Source of the DNA: Collinsella sp.
GTDB lineage: Bacteria; Actinomycetota; Coriobacteriia; Coriobacteriales; Coriobacteriaceae
Length of the DNA: 30,054 bases
NCBI GenBank assembly: GCA_019419585.1
Contig: DXZQ01000029.1
Span: 1-30,054, forward strand
Reading direction: 5' to 3'
The translations under genes were made by a program, and so were the position numbers. The notes under the pieces are model-generated. The model made no database searches, was not told the origin of the DNA, and saw only the letters and a list, made by a program, of their open reading frames with translations. Shown here one piece after another: positions 14,116 through 22,581 of the stretch; position 1 is the first letter of the stretch, and each line of letters opens with the position of its first letter.

Positions 14116-16293
14116 TTAGGGGAGGAGCTTCATAGCGGCGTCGTGGGCGGCGCGCTCGTAGGTGTCGTCGAGGGGCTTGAGCGGCAGCAGGGCTGTGGCC
14201 TGCGCATCGCCGCGGCGCTCGAGGGCGTGCGCGATCAGCCAGTCGGCGAGTTCGGGGTTTTTGGGCAGCGCCGGCCCGTGCAGGTACGTGCCGATCACGC
14301 CCTTGTAGACGAGGCCCTCAAAGCCATCGTCGCCGTTGTTGCCGGTGCCCGTGACGACGGACGTTCCGAGCGGCGTGGCCGCTGTATCGAGCAGGGTGCG
14401 GCCGCCGTGGTTCTCGAATCCCACAAAGGGCTCGGGTGCCAGGTCGGTCTTGACGGCGACGTTGCCGATCAGGCGGTCGGAGCCGCGCACAGTCTCGGCA
14501 GCAATGACGCCCAGACCCTCGATGCGATCCTCGCCCATATAGTACGAACGGCCGAGCAGCTGATAGCCGCCACAGATGGCAAGCAGCGAGCCGCCATCCT
14601 CAACATAGGCCGCGACCTTGTCTTTTTGAGCGAGCAGTTCATGTGCAACCGCCAGCTGGTCGCGATCGGAGCCACCGCCCATCATAACGATGTCGGCGTC
14701 GGTCAGGTCGAGCGTCTCGCCCATGTGGACTTCGTCCACACGCACGGGAATGCCGCGCCAGGCGCAGCGGCGTTCGAGCGCGATAACGTTGCCGCCGTCG
14801 GCGTAGAGGTTAAGGGCATCGGGGTACAGGTAGACGATGCGCAACGGGCGCGAAAGCTCGACCGGCGCAATATCGGTGGGGACAGCGCTACCACCGGCGG
14901 GCGTTACGGCGCAGGAGACAACCGAGCTCGCATCGGCGCCCTTAAGCTCGTCGAGCTCTTTGACCAGCGGCGGGAAGGCCGTGTAGTTGGCGACGGCGTA
15001 GAAGGTGTCATCGGCGGCCTCGTCTGCCACGGCGCCGATCGCCTGCACGACGTCCGAGATAATCGCGGCATCGATGCCGGCGTACTTGAGGCGTACCTGC
15101 ATGTCGTGCGCACGCGTGCCTCCGGCAAAGGCGACAAGACCCGGCGTGTCGGCGATGCGCTCAAAGTCGACGTCGTAGATCCACGAGACATCGTGGCCGT
15201 CGGCGTCATTGTCGTTCAGGAAGAAGGCGCAGAGTCTGCCGCCTGCCGTCTTGATGGACTGGATTTGTCGATCGAAGCCTACGGGATTCTTTGCCAGGTT
15301 TGCCTCGACGGTGCGACCGGCAATATCCCAGCGGCCCATGCGTCCGCCGGCAGGCACGTAGGCATCGAGCGTGGGCTGCAGGTGCGCCGCGTCCACGCCC
15401 AGCTCGTGCGCCGCAAAGAAGGCGGCGGCAACGTTATAGACCATGTACAGGCCGTTGTAGCGTGTGGCGATGTGCACGGCGGGCGCGTTGGCCTCGGGTC
15501 CAAAGGCCAGGTCAAAGCCGTAGCCGTCGCAGCCGAGCTCAACGCCCGTCACGCGGCGGAGCAGCGTGGGGCGACCCCAGCCGCACGAAGGGCAATGATA
15601 GGCGCCCAGCTGTCCGTACTGCACATAGTCGTATTCCAGCGGGGCGTTGCACTGCGAGCAAAAACGCGAGTCGCTAATGCGGTCGGACTCGGTGCCCGTG
15701 GCGCCGTCGATGCCAAAGGCGATGCTCGTGTTGGGGACGCGCGCGGCGATCGAGGCGCACAGCGGATCGTCGGCGTTATAGATGAGCGTCGTTGCCGGCG
15801 AAAGCTCCAACGCGTGGGCGATGACCTCCTGGGTGTGATCGATCTCCCCATAGCGATCCAGCTGGTCGCGGAACAGGTTGAGCAGCACAAAGTACGTCGG
15901 CTTGAGCTTGGGCAGAACGCGTACGGTGTAGAGCTCGTCGCACTCAAAAACGCCCACGCGCTTGCCGCTGCTGGTGTGCTTAAGGCCGCCGCGGGCCTCG
16001 AGCAGAGCGCCCACCACACCAGGCTCCATATTGTTGCCGGCACGGTTGCACACCACGGTAGCGCCGCTGGCAGCAACGGCGTCAGCGATGAGGTTGGAGG
16101 TGGTGGTCTTGCCATTAGTACCGGTAATCACCACGCTGCGGTCGACAAGGCTCGCGAGGTCGCTTAGCAGCTCGGGGTCGATCTTCATGGCGATGCGGCC
16201 GGGAAGCACGCCACCCTGGCGTTTGAGGACAGAGCGCAGTCCCCAGCGGGCGATATCGCTCGAGGTGCAGGCGAGAGATGAGCGGAGGTTCAT
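14116..16293 (-). CDS. Lipid II isoglutaminyl synthase, MurT-GatD fusion
   Basis: This 725-residue protein joins two enzymes that are normally separate genes. Residues 1 to about 450 are MurT: a Mur ligase P-loop GTNGKTTTS (about 54-62), a Cys4 zinc ribbon CSQC...CPSC (about 211-236) and a C-terminal DUF1727 domain. Residues about 483-725 are GatD, a class I glutamine amidotransferase of the CobB/CobQ type, with nucleophile Cys in AICGGYQ (about 574) and His in TYLHGP (about 672). Together they amidate the D-Glu of lipid II to D-isoglutamine, with glutamine as ammonia source and ATP. A linker of about 30 residues rich in Ala, Ser and Thr joins the halves. Start ATG 16293 has AGGA upstream. 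It is downstream of two TPR-like genes with a 45-bp gap, so it is likely in one operon with them. Confidence 0.92.
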   Translation of the reverse strand: MNLRSSLACTSSDIARWGLRSVLKRQGGVLPGRIAMKIDPELLSDLASLVDRSVVITGTNGKTTTSNLIADAVAASGATVVCNRAGNNMEPGVVGALLEARGGLKHTSSGKRVGVFECDELYTVRVLPKLKPTYFVLLNLFRDQLDRYGEIDHTQEVIAHALELSPATTLIYNADDPLCASIAARVPNTSIAFGIDGATGTESDRISDSRFCSQCNAPLEYDYVQYGQLGAYHCPSCGWGRPTLLRRVTGVELGCDGYGFDLAFGPEANAPAVHIATRYNGLYMVYNVAAAFFAAHELGVDAAHLQPTLDAYVPAGGRMGRWDIAGRTVEANLAKNPVGFDRQIQSIKTAGGRLCAFFLNDNDADGHDVSWIYDVDFERIADTPGLVAFAGGTRAHDMQVRLKYAGIDAAIISDVVQAIGAVADEAADDTFYAVANYTAFPPLVKELDELKGADASSVVSCAVTPAGGSAVPTDIAPVELSRPLRIVYLYPDALNLYADGGNVIALERRCAWRGIPVRVDEVHMGETLDLTDADIVMMGGGSDRDQLAVAHELLAQKDKVAAYVEDGGSLLAICGGYQLLGRSYYMGEDRIEGLGVIAAETVRGSDRLIGNVAVKTDLAPEPFVGFENHGGRTLLDTAATPLGTSVVTGTGNNGDDGFEGLVYKGVIGTYLHGPALPKNPELADWLIAHALERRGDAQATALLPLKPLDDTYERAAHDAAMKLLP

Positions 16294-16338
16294 GAAGCCG
16301 TTCCTAACATAGATGACATGGTCGGGGCGATCGCGTCG

Positions 16339-17382
16339 CTAAAAGCCGTAGCGGCGCGCAAATTCCTGGGCGAGCTGCGATACATCTTCGCAGGCGTTGG
16401 CCCAGGGGGCAAAGTCGGGGGTGTCCGAGATAATACCGTCCGCTTCCCAAACGGCCTGGTGCGAAAGATCCCAGGGATCGTGTGGCTCGGGCCGACAGGG
16501 AAGGTACGGTGTCTGGTACATGGGGTTCAGTAAGAAGAACGCACCGCCCTCGCAACGGTTGGCAAACTCACGCAGCGCGCGTGTCGCCGGGCGCATCTTG
16601 TTTGTTTTGAACAGCAGAATCGTGCGGGCGAGCAGATACCAAGGAGAGTTCTCGAGCGCGTCAGCCCCGATCTCTTCCTCGAGCTGGTGGGCCAGGGCAA
16701 AAAAGCCGTCCTGATCTTCCAAGCGAGCGAGGGCGAGCAGCACGGTGCCTGCGGCTCGGGTGGGATAGCCTTCTGCCTTAAGGACGCGGCGGGCGTAGTC
16801 GGCGGCAGCACGGTAGCGAGCGCTCGCCATGCACAGCTGCGAGATAGCCTCGAGCGTGTGGAGCCACCCGATAAGAGCCGGCTCGTTCACGGTGAGATCT
16901 GCCGCTGTCACGCCGTCCGTCAAAACCTTGTTGGCCCAGTAGTGTGGGGCCTCCATATCGAACCCGGGCACGCTTTGCTGCAGGTAATCGGCCGTGGTCA
17001 CCTCGAGCTTCATCAGGTCGCCCAGGCAGGCGTCAACGGGCGTGTCGGCCAGGATGATGGCGAGCAGCTGCGCGTCGACGGCCAGTGCATCGACGCGGAC
17101 AATCTTGAGCAGCTCGTCGCGCATGTCGTCGAACAGGCGATTGCGCGTCTGCTCGAACTCCTCGTCGCTGCCCATGTCCTCGATGCGATGGAGCTCGTCG
17201 AGCAGGTGGCGATGAACACCGGCATAGGACAGCAGCGCCTGGGCATGCTCGGACTGCGCATACTTTTGGGGATTCGCGCTAATGTCGTTATGGACAAGCT
17301 CGCGTGCTGCATCGGTGAGCTCGGGGTGCGATGCCAGATAGGTGCGCTCCAAGTAGGCGGGGATGTAGACGCTCGGATCCAT
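16339..17382 (-). CDS. TPR-like helical protein of unknown function
   Basis: This 347-residue protein is almost wholly helical, with repeating pairs such as TLEAISQLCMASARYRAAADYARRVLKAEG and LLALARLEDQDGFFALAHQLEEE that look like tetratricopeptide repeats (about 175-260). No signal peptide, membrane segment or catalytic motif is visible, so it is probably a cytoplasmic scaffold or adaptor. Its ATG overlaps the stop of the preceding gene (TAATG), showing translational coupling. I do not recognise a named family. The C terminus (about 285-347) is richer in aromatic residues and Pro. Its partner may be the gene upstream or murT-gatD downstream; both are inference. Confidence 0.8.
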   Translation of the reverse strand: MDPSVYIPAYLERTYLASHPELTDAARELVHNDISANPQKYAQSEHAQALLSYAGVHRHLLDELHRIEDMGSDEEFEQTRNRLFDDMRDELLKIVRVDALAVDAQLLAIILADTPVDACLGDLMKLEVTTADYLQQSVPGFDMEAPHYWANKVLTDGVTAADLTVNEPALIGWLHTLEAISQLCMASARYRAAADYARRVLKAEGYPTRAAGTVLLALARLEDQDGFFALAHQLEEEIGADALENSPWYLLARTILLFKTNKMRPATRALREFANRCEGGAFFLLNPMYQTPYLPCRPEPHDPWDLSHQAVWEADGIISDTPDFAPWANACEDVSQLAQEFARRYGF

Positions 17383-18455
17383 TAGAGGTCCCCTCCCTTA
17401 AATGGAAGCCCCTGCTCGGCTGCGCGTAGGATGCGCTCGTCGATCTGGGAACGCACGATGTCGTTGGTGGCGACCCAGGCGGCAAAGCTGGCGTTGTCGG
17501 GAGCGCCCAGGCCCTCCTGCAGCACCGGCGTCGCCTCGGACAGGGCAAGGACAAGCTCATCGGTGGAGCCCACGCCCACGTTGACGCGGGCATAGACGCC
17601 ATCGGGAAACTCGGTTTGGAAGTAGAGCGCCTCGGCTGCGTGCGGGCACGAGCGCGCAAGGATGCGCAGGTAGTGTTCGGCGCCCTCGTAATCCAGCTCG
17701 CGCCAGGCAGCGCTCATCAGCGCGATGAGCGTCCACGGGTCCAAGTCGCGTTCTGCATCCTTGGGACGACGGCGCAGCGGCATGTTGGCGAGATAGGGGA
17801 CGGAGTGGGCAGAGCGAAAGCGCTTGAGCTCCTCAGCGGGGTATTCGAGCTTTGCCATGGCGAGCATTGCGGTGTGGCGGACACCAGCGGGGTCGTTGGG
17901 CGCAAAGTCCAAGCTGCGATTCGCGGCTTCGAGCGACATGAGGTAGCGGCCGCTAATGAGCGCGCGCGATGCCAAGGCGGCAAGCCAGCGCAGGTAGGGA
18001 CGGCGGGTCAGGTCGCCTGCGGCCTCGCGCTCGTAGGGGTCCTGCGCCGAGGCAATCTTGAGCGCCAGTTCGTGCTCCACCTCGTCGCACTTGGACACCA
18101 GATATTGCACGTATTCCTCGTTGGATTCGGCGGTGAGCGCCGTCAGCATGCGCTGGGCATCCCAGTTGGCCGGATCGAGCGCGGCTGCCTCGCGAAGCAT
18201 GTTCTCGGCAGCGGCCTCTTCCTGCTCGGCTTGGGCATCGTCGGGGATAAAGGGAATGCGGTAGTCGACAGCCTCGACCACCTTGGCAATCAGATGTCCG
18301 GCGCGGTCGCGATCATGCACGATGAGCGGCGCGGGGTTGCGGGTGAATTGTTCCATCAGACGCTCTACGGCGGTGCCATCGGTGAGCGGGATATTGTCGC
18401 GGCGCAAGGCCTCAAGAACGAGGCGATGGCAATCCTCTTGAATGGGATCGAATGC
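17382..18455 (-). CDS. TPR-repeat protein, first gene of murT-gatD unit
   Basis: This 357-residue protein has TPR-like helix pairs in its middle and C-terminal parts: AAAENMLREAAALDPANWDA (about 80), SGRYLMSLEAANRSLDFAPNDPAG (about 168-190) and ELDYEGAEHYLRILARSCPHAAEALY (about 255-280). The N-terminal part (1-60, DPIQEDCHRLVLEALRRDNIPLTDG) is less repetitive. No signal or membrane segment is seen. ATG 18455 is chosen because AAAGGAGG lies four bases upstream; an in-frame ATG 33 bases earlier precedes that site. The stop overlaps the next start. The function is unknown; the similarity in length and style to its neighbour suggests an old duplication or an obligate pair. Confidence 0.82.
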   Translation of the reverse strand, partial: AFDPIQEDCHRLVLEALRRDNIPLTDGTAVERLMEQFTRNPAPLIVHDRDRAGHLIAKVVEAVDYRIPFIPDDAQAEQEEAAAENMLREAAALDPANWDAQRMLTALTAESNEEYVQYLVSKCDEVEHELALKIASAQDPYEREAAGDLTRRPYLRWLAALASRALISGRYLMSLEAANRSLDFAPNDPAGVRHTAMLAMAKLEYPAEELKRFRSAHSVPYLANMPLRRRPKDAERDLDPWTLIALMSAAWRELDYEGAEHYLRILARSCPHAAEALYFQTEFPDGVYARVNVGVGSTDELVLALSEATPVLQEGLGAPDNASFAAWVATNDIVRSQIDERILRAAEQGLPFKGGDL

Positions 18456-18706
18456 CATGGGGCCTCCTTTGCTGCGGTTAGGGTTCAAATGTCTCTATAT
18501 AAGGTTCTAGTTTACCCGCATGTGGCACACCGGGGGTGTCGCACTTGGACTTGCACCTTTGCACCACGAAGACGGATGTCGCACAAATGTCGGCACCTTG
18601 GACGACCGAGTGGTATCACGGTGCCGCAAACGGTCGATTTTTGGCGGCGAACGGTGCACATTTTGGAGGGGCACAGTCCTGCCCAGGATATGTAGTCAAC
18701 CTTGAT

Positions 18707-18775
18707 AAAACGTTTGCCCAGCTTGGGAGTATGAATGCCACACAAGGGTTTTCAGGGATAGAAAAAACGTTTCAT
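18707..18775 (+). promoter_or_regulatory. Paired AAACGTTT operator-like sites
   Basis: GATAAAACGTTTGCC (18704-18718) and GATAGAAAAAACGTTTCATC (18757-18776) share the 8-bp palindrome AAACGTTT, 57 bases apart, and a third ACGTTT lies at 18843-18848. AAACGTTT with a flanking TCA resembles LacI/CcpA-type operator cores. They precede the -10 box of the alcohol dehydrogenase gene. No LacI-family gene is in the window. Confidence 0.35.
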
Positions 18776-18815
18776 CATTGGCGGCTTTAGGTGAATAACT
18801 GACCAACCAGAACGG

Positions 18816-18821
18816 TAAAAT
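18816..18821 (+). promoter_or_regulatory. -10 box of iron alcohol dehydrogenase gene
   Basis: TAAAAT stands 138 bases before the start codon. The -35 region at 17 bases (GAATAA) is poor, so an activator or another start is possible. A long 5' leader would follow. Confidence 0.35.
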
Positions 18822-18891
18822 AGTGTTTGTCTGAGCGTTGAGACGTTTAGACATCGCGCATTGTCATCGCCGGCAACGCGCAAACCGGTCC

Positions 18892-18918
18892 TAACGGAGC
18901 CAATTGGGTGCTCCGTTA
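18892..18918 (+). promoter_or_regulatory. Leader hairpin before alcohol dehydrogenase
   Basis: TAACGGAGC and GCTCCGTTA form a perfect 9-bp stem with a 9-nt loop, 40 bases before the start codon. There is no T run, so it is not a typical terminator. It could protect the mRNA or affect translation. Confidence 0.45.
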
Positions 18919-18958
18919 TATACGCAAGTCTAAGAGGGGCTTGTTTAGGAGGCACAGT

Positions 18959-20182
18959 ATGGGACGTTTTACCAATCCTCGCGATCTGTACTTTGGTGAG
19001 GGCGCTCGCCACGAGGTGAAGAACCTCAAGGGCAAGAAGGCCATCATCGTTTCTGGCGGCAGCTCTATGCGCCGCGGCGGGTTCCTGCAGGACGTCGAGA
19101 ACGACCTTAAGGAAGGCGGTTTCGAGGTCAAGCTGTTCGAGGGCGTCGAGTCCGACCCGTCCATCGAGACGGTCATGAAGGGCGCCGAGGCCATGCGCGA
19201 GTTCGAGCCCGACTGGATTATCGCCATCGGTGGCGGCTCGCCCATCGATGCCGCTAAGGCCATGTGGGTCTTCTACGAGTATCCCGAGGAGTCCTTCGAT
19301 AACATCATCCAGCCGTTCAGCTTCCCGGAGCTGCGTCAGAAGGCTCATTTCTGCGCCATCTCCTCTACCTCCGGCACCGCTACCGAGGTCACCGCGTTCT
19401 CCGTCATTACCGACTACGCCAAGGGCATCAAGTACCCGCTGGCCGACTTCAACATCACCCCTGATGTCGCCATCGTCGACCCCGAGCTCACCTACACCAT
19501 GCCCGCCAAGCTGTGCGCTCACACCGGCATGGATGCTCTGACCCACTGCATGGAGGCCTACGTTTCCACCTGCGCCTCTATGTTCACCGACGCCAACGCC
19601 CTGCACGGCATCCGCGAGATCGTCGAGTGGCTGCCCAAGTCCTATGCTGGCGACCATGAGGCCCGTCAGCACATGCACGAGGCTCAGTGCATCGCCGGTA
19701 TCGCCTTCTCCTCGGGCCTGCTCGGCATCGTTCACTCCATGGCTCACAAGACCGGTGCTGCCTTCGAGAACGGCCACATCATCCACGGTGCCGCTAACGC
19801 CATGTACCTGGGCAAGGTTATCCAGTGGAACTCCAAGGACCCGCGTGCTGCTGAGCGTTACGCTTACGTGGCCAAGGAGATCCTGCACCTTCCCGGCGAG
19901 ACCAACGAGGAGCTCATCGCTGCGCTCGTCCAGAAGATTCGCGACCTCAATGACCAGCTCAACATTCCGCAGTCCATCAAGGATTACGCGAATGGTGGCG
20001 TGAAGGTCGACGCCGAGAACCCGCAGATGGTTTCCGAGGAGGAGTTCCTCGCCAAGCTGCCCGAGATCGCTGCGAACGCCGAGACCGACGCCTGCACGCC
20101 CGAGAACCCGCGTGAGACCAAGGCTGCCGACTTCGAGAAGATCCTCAAGGCCTGCTACTACGACACCGACATCGATTTCTAA
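18959..20182 (+). CDS. Iron-containing alcohol dehydrogenase (butanol dehydrogenase type)
   Basis: This 407-residue group III alcohol dehydrogenase would reduce an aldehyde to an alcohol with NAD(P)H, or the reverse, in the cytoplasm. The nucleotide loop is IGGGSPID (about 90-97). Metal ligands are D192 and H196 in GMDALTH, H259 in GIVHSMAH, and a fourth in FENGHIIHGAANA. A 3-residue insertion there against FucO/AdhE leaves H276 (or H273) as that ligand. EVTAFSVITD and VDPELTYTMP are family blocks. The true start is ATG 18959, with TTTAGGAGG six bases upstream. A strong terminator follows, so it is a single-gene unit. The substrate cannot be set from sequence; fermentation alcohols or glycerol-derived aldehydes are plausible, given the two glycerol dehydrogenases downstream. 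Confidence 0.9.
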   Translation: MGRFTNPRDLYFGEGARHEVKNLKGKKAIIVSGGSSMRRGGFLQDVENDLKEGGFEVKLFEGVESDPSIETVMKGAEAMREFEPDWIIAIGGGSPIDAAKAMWVFYEYPEESFDNIIQPFSFPELRQKAHFCAISSTSGTATEVTAFSVITDYAKGIKYPLADFNITPDVAIVDPELTYTMPAKLCAHTGMDALTHCMEAYVSTCASMFTDANALHGIREIVEWLPKSYAGDHEARQHMHEAQCIAGIAFSSGLLGIVHSMAHKTGAAFENGHIIHGAANAMYLGKVIQWNSKDPRAAERYAYVAKEILHLPGETNEELIAALVQKIRDLNDQLNIPQSIKDYANGGVKVDAENPQMVSEEEFLAKLPEIAANAETDACTPENPRETKAADFEKILKACYYDTDIDF

Positions 20183-20203
20183 TCGACTCTTGTTATCGTA
20201 ACG

Positions 20204-20249
20204 AGGGGCTCCGCACGTATCCGTACGGAGCCCCTTTCTTTTTTCTTTT
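20204..20249 (+). terminator. Terminator of alcohol dehydrogenase gene
   Basis: AGGGGCTCCG and CGGAGCCCCT form a 10-bp stem with further CG pairs in the loop, followed by a long T-rich stretch TTTCTTTTTTCTTTT. The next gene starts 17 bases later, so some readthrough could supply it. Confidence 0.93.
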
Positions 20250-20265
20250 AGAGAATGGGATAGTT

Positions 20266-21366
20266 ATGGCTGCAATTTTCAATAGCCCCAGCAAGTACAT
20301 CCAGGGTCCGGACGAGCTCGCCAAGCTCGGCTCCTATGTCGAGCCGCTCGGCGCTAAGGCCCTCGTCATCGTGACGCCTTCGGGCAAGAAGCGCGTCGGT
20401 GCCAAGATCGAGGGTGGTTTTGCCGAGGCTAAGGCCGAGCTGCTGTTTGAGGACTTTAACGGCGAGTGCTCCAAGAGCGAGGTCGATCGCCTGGTTGCGC
20501 TCGCGCGCGACAACGGCTGCGACATCATCGTCGGCGTCGGTGGCGGCAAGATCCTCGACACCGCCAAGGCCGTCGCCTACTACCTGGAGTCCCCGGTCAT
20601 CATTTGCCCCACCATCGCTTCGACCGATGCCCCGTGCTCGGCGCTCTCCGTGCTCTATACCGATGACGGCCAGTTCGATAAGTACCTGTTCCTTAAGGCG
20701 AACCCCAATATCGTTCTTATGGATACGACGGTTATCGCGGCGAGCCCGGTACGCCTGACGGTGGCAGGTATGGGCGATGCGCTCGCAACCTACTTTGAGG
20801 CCCAGGCGACGCACGATGCCGACGGTGGCACCTGCGCTGGTGGCAAAGGCGGCATGGCCGGTCTGGCGCTTGCCAAGCTCTGCTACGAGACGCTTATGGC
20901 CGATGGCGTCAAGGCCAAGGTCGCGCTGGAGAAGGGTGCGCTCACGCCTGCCGTCGAGCATATCATCGAGGCCAATACGCTGCTTTCGGGCATTGGCTTT
21001 GAGAGCTCGGGCCTTGCTGCTGCTCATGCCATCCACAATGGCCTGACGATGCTGCCCGAGTGCCACGGCATGTATCACGGCGAGAAGGTCGCCTTTGGCA
21101 CCATCGTTCAGCTGGTACTCGAGGATGCTCCGACTGAGAAACTCGAGGAAGTCTTGGGCTTCTGCATTGAGCTGGGCCTGCCGGTCACGATGAAGGAACT
21201 TGGCGTTGCCGAGCTTACGCGCGAGCAGGCCATGATTGTTGCCGAGGCCGCCTGCGCGCCCGATGACACCATGTGCAACATGCCGTTTGAGGTGACGCCC
21301 GAGATGGTCGCAAACGCCATCCTGGGTGCCGACGCGCTGGGTCACTACTACCTTATGGATGAGTAA
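20266..21366 (+). CDS. gldA: Glycerol dehydrogenase
   Basis: This 366-residue zinc enzyme oxidises glycerol to dihydroxyacetone with NAD+. Its length matches E. coli GldA, and the zinc ligands fall at the same numbers: D171 in GMGDALATY, H254 in AAAHAIHNG and H271 in MYHGEKVAFG. The NAD loop is VGVGGGKILDTAKA (about 88-101) and STDAPCSALSV (about 119-129) is a family block. The start is ATG 20266; the ribosome binding site is weak (GAGA/GGGA). It lies 83 bases after the alcohol dehydrogenase stop, beyond a strong terminator, so its promoter must lie in or just past that stem or it depends on readthrough. No dihydroxyacetone kinase gene is adjacent. Confidence 0.93.
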   Translation: MAAIFNSPSKYIQGPDELAKLGSYVEPLGAKALVIVTPSGKKRVGAKIEGGFAEAKAELLFEDFNGECSKSEVDRLVALARDNGCDIIVGVGGGKILDTAKAVAYYLESPVIICPTIASTDAPCSALSVLYTDDGQFDKYLFLKANPNIVLMDTTVIAASPVRLTVAGMGDALATYFEAQATHDADGGTCAGGKGGMAGLALAKLCYETLMADGVKAKVALEKGALTPAVEHIIEANTLLSGIGFESSGLAAAHAIHNGLTMLPECHGMYHGEKVAFGTIVQLVLEDAPTEKLEEVLGFCIELGLPVTMKELGVAELTREQAMIVAEAACAPDDTMCNMPFEVTPEMVANAILGADALGHYYLMDE

Positions 21367-21380
21367 ATCAAGCTAAAGAA

Positions 21381-21414
21381 GGGGCAAAGCCGACAGACGG
21401 CTTTGCCCCTTTTT
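21381..21414 (+). terminator. Terminator of gldA
   Basis: GGGGCAAAGCC and GGCTTTGCCCC form a perfect 11-bp stem with a 7-nt loop, followed by TTTTT. It begins 14 bases after the gldA stop. Confidence 0.95.
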
Positions 21415-21419
21415 GCTAT

Positions 21420-21482
21420 GGTGCAAACTAACCTGACCCCATCGCACCAAGTTGGTGCAAAGGGGTCAGGTTACTTTGCACC
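21420..21482. repeat. REP-like nested palindrome
   Basis: GGTGCAAA plus TAACCTGACCCC (21420-21440) recurs inverted as GGGGTCAGGTTA plus TTTGCACC (21462-21482). Between the arms GCACCAA-G-TTGGTGC is a second perfect hairpin. It sits between the gldA terminator and the second gldA-like gene and has no T run of its own. Its core resembles the element at 14075-14109. It resembles REP sequences mobilised by TnpA-REP proteins; no such gene is in the window. Confidence 0.75.
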
Positions 21483-21513
21483 AATCGTTGTTTGATGAAG
21501 GGCGGATTCTCGT

Positions 21514-22581
21514 ATGGCGCTTCCTATGGTTTACGGCGGTCCTGGCCGGTATGTTCAGGGGCCGGGCGAGCTTTCGCGTCAGGGCAGGTATTTGTCATGG
21601 TTGGGCTGCGCTGCCTATGTCTTGTTTGACCAGGGCACCGAGGATCGGCTGTGCAGGCAGATCGTCGATGGATTTCTGGATGAAGATCTAAGCGAGCCTT
21701 TCTTTAAGATTTACAACGGTCCGTGTACGGAAGATGCCGTTGTAAAAATGGCTAAGGAAGCCCAGGCCGAGTATTGCGACATGGTGGTGGGCATTGGCGG
21801 CGGCAAGACGCTCGATATCGCAAAGGCCATTGCGTTTTATGCTGAGCTGCCGTTGTGTGTATGCCCTACGGCGGCCTCAATGGATGGTCCGTGCAGCGCG
21901 ATTTCGGTGTTGTATCACGAGGATGGGTCGTTCGACCGCTACCTGATGCTCGAGAAGAATCCAGACCTGGTCGTGGTCGATACCAACGTGGTCGCGGCGG
22001 CCCCACTGCGTATGACGGTCGCTGGTATGGGCGATGCGCTGGCAACGTACTTCGAGGCGCGTTCGTGCGCCGCGGCGCACGGCGCCAACGAGCACGGTGG
22101 CGCGCCGGGGCACTTGGCACTGGTCGCGGCACGTGCCTGCTACGACACGCTTATGGAATGTGGCATCGCCGCTAAGCGTGACCTCAAGAAGGGTCGAATA
22201 ACGCCGGCGGTTGAGCGCCTGATCGAGTGCAATATTCTGCTTTCGGGTGTCGGCTTTGAGAGCGGTGGTTTGGCGTTGGCTCATGCCATCGCCAACGGTC
22301 TGACGATTCTGCCCGAGTGCAAGGCCATGCATGGTGAGGCCGTGGCATTTGGCCTGGTGGTTCAGCTTCGTTTGGAGCGTGCTCCCGAGCTTGAACAAGT
22401 GCTCGAGTTTTGCCAGCGCGTCGGCCTGCCGACGACGCTTGAGGAGCTGGGCCTTGGCGAGATTTCCGATGCCGATCTGCAGGGTGTTGCAAATGCGGTT
22501 TTTAGAAACGAGCGTAACATGGCCAACGAACAGGCCAAGGTGACCAAACAAAAGCTCGTCGAGCTCATGCGCGAGGCATAG
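21514..22581 (+). CDS. Second glycerol dehydrogenase-like protein
   Basis: This 355-residue paralogue of the preceding GldA has the same fold and order of blocks: GGPGRYVQGPGEL near the start, VVGIGGGKTLDIAKA (about 91-105), SMDGPCSAISVLY and GMGDALATY. The zinc ligands appear intact (D174, H257, H273). In HAIANG the second His of the usual HAIHNG is Ala, and the loop before H273 is one residue shorter. The N-terminal third is clearly diverged from GldA, so the substrate may be another polyol or a hydroxy-ketone. AAGGGCGG lies eight bases before ATG 21514. No strong terminator is seen after it. It is not a recent duplicate, because the two proteins differ throughout. Confidence 0.87.
   Translation: MALPMVYGGPGRYVQGPGELSRQGRYLSWLGCAAYVLFDQGTEDRLCRQIVDGFLDEDLSEPFFKIYNGPCTEDAVVKMAKEAQAEYCDMVVGIGGGKTLDIAKAIAFYAELPLCVCPTAASMDGPCSAISVLYHEDGSFDRYLMLEKNPDLVVVDTNVVAAAPLRMTVAGMGDALATYFEARSCAAAHGANEHGGAPGHLALVAARACYDTLMECGIAAKRDLKKGRITPAVERLIECNILLSGVGFESGGLALAHAIANGLTILPECKAMHGEAVAFGLVVQLRLERAPELEQVLEFCQRVGLPTTLEELGLGEISDADLQGVANAVFRNERNMANEQAKVTKQKLVELMREA

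Larger units (their letters stand above)
18456..18958. other. 503-bp divergent intergenic region
   Basis: No convincing gene is present. The left third faces the TPR operon, and TATATA on the minus strand near 18496-18501 is a possible -10 for it. The middle holds the inverted repeat CGGCACC...GGTGCCG (18591-18597 and 18620-18626) and several GTCGCAC/GGCAC motifs. The right third holds the ACGTTT sites, a -10 box and a leader hairpin listed separately. Confidence 0.55.

Noticed and set aside
13671..14135. Plus-strand open frame containing VPPAGFEPAISTLKG
   Set aside because: The peptide is the antisense translation of tRNA-Glu, a well-known false protein. The frame spans the duplication, the terminator and the tRNA.
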